Assembly (NCBI GenBank): GCA_002084985.1
Contig: MZGO01000079.1
Coordinates: 1-6,399 of the forward strand
Direction: 5' to 3'
Source: Thermotoga sp. 4484_232
GTDB taxonomy: Bacteria; Thermotogota; Thermotogae; Thermotogales; Thermotogaceae
DNA: 6,399 nucleotides
Part shown: positions 5,945-6,399 of the stretch, piece by piece
How positions within the stretch are numbered: position 1 is the stretch's first letter
Layout: each line of letters opens with the position of its first letter
Position numbers and translations under genes: made by a program
The notes under the pieces: generated by a model
Told to the model about the DNA's origin: nothing
Seen by the model: only the letters and a program-made list of their open reading frames with translations
Database searches by the model: none

Positions 5945-6399
5945 TTGTTAAGGACTCACACGTGTGGGGAGTTAAGGAAGGCCGACGCGGGGAAAAAAGT
6001 AAAGCTGTGTGGATGGGTTCATAGGATAAGGGATCTTGGGGGTATAAAGTTCATCGTTCTGAGGGACAGATACGGTCAAACCCAAGTGGTTGTATCACCG
6101 AATTCCCCTTGTTATGAAACTGTTGAAAGGTTGAAGAGGGAATACGTGATATTAGTCGAAGGAATTGTGAGAGAGAGACCAAAAGAAGCTGTGAATCCTT
6201 CTCTTCCAACGGGTGAGATTGAAGTAGAAGTGAGTGAAATAGAGATCCTTTCAGAGGCGAAGGACCTCCCATTCTATCCCGATGAATCCCCTTCCAACGA
6301 GGAGTTGAGATTGAGATACAGGTACATAGACTTGAGGAGAGAGAGAATGAGAAGGAATATCCTGCTAAGACATGAAATTGTGAAAACTGTCAGGAATTA
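5945..6399 (+). CDS. aspS: Aspartyl-tRNA synthetase, N-terminal part (runs off the right edge)
   Basis: A TTG start gives 151 codons with no stop before the window ends; bacterial AspRS is usually about 580-590 residues. Residues 1-105 form the OB-fold anticodon-binding domain: THTCGELR (4-11), [15 protein letters not shown] (19-33), [14 protein letters not shown] (36-49), with Phe36 and Gln47 at the positions that read the anticodon in E. coli AspRS (Phe35, Gln46), and [14 protein letters not shown] (94-107). [16 protein letters not shown] (127-142) is the hinge-like segment that leads into class II motif 1. The enzyme attaches aspartate to tRNA-Asp in the cytoplasm. Residue 31 is Leu, as in E. 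coli, rather than the His seen in some non-discriminating enzymes, hinting at a tRNA-Asp-specific form. The gene is divergent from the aminotransferase operon, and the perfect ribosome site sets the start. Confidence 0.96.
   Translation, partial: MLRTHTCGELRKADAGKKVKLCGWVHRIRDLGGIKFIVLRDRYGQTQVVVSPNSPCYETVERLKREYVILVEGIVRERPKEAVNPSLPTGEIEVEVSEIEILSEAKDLPFYPDESPSNEELRLRYRYIDLRRERMRRNILLRHEIVKTVRN

Overview
The window looks like a piece of a thermophilic bacterial chromosome, most probably from the Thermotogales. The reasons are strong bacterial Shine-Dalgarno sites (one a full 10-base match to the 16S 3' end), TTG starts on two genes, proteins rich in Lys/Glu/Arg, and an aspartate aminotransferase that reads, from memory, like a clear but not identical relative of the Thermotoga maritima enzyme. 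The genus is inference; no search was possible.

Layout. The minus strand carries one tightly packed gene string running right to left from about 5810: a class I aminotransferase (5735-4611), an ABC exporter broken into two reading frames (4627-2943), a HerA/DUF87-type ATPase with an N-terminal HAS-barrel-like region (2946-1114), an aspartate/glutamate racemase-family protein (1099-437), and the first 131 codons of a MATE efflux transporter (395 to the left edge). The junctions are overlaps of 17, 1 and 4 bases and gaps of 14 and 41 bases, so this is very likely one transcript. Its candidate promoter is a perfect extended -10 (TGATATAAT) at 5812-5804, overlapped by a 13-base perfect palindrome. 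Divergently, on the plus strand, aspS (aspartyl-tRNA synthetase) starts at 5945 and runs off the right edge.

How the genes relate. Three of the six genes handle aspartate or its relatives: synthesis or transamination, racemisation, and charging onto tRNA. Two are exporters (ABC and MATE), and one is a DNA-translocase-like ATPase without its usual NurA nuclease partner in view. There is no CRISPR array, insertion sequence, tRNA or rRNA.

The main anomalies are these. The ABC exporter lacks roughly 35 residues between TM2 and the conserved GDI-MARFTND segment, and its frame is shifted there. A perfect 15-base in-frame tandem duplication lies only a few dozen bases from that lesion. The ATPase has a non-standard P-loop. 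The promoter region holds a palindrome and a small inverted repeat that could be regulatory. I see no convincing wholly new system; the ATPase in its odd context is the least explained gene.
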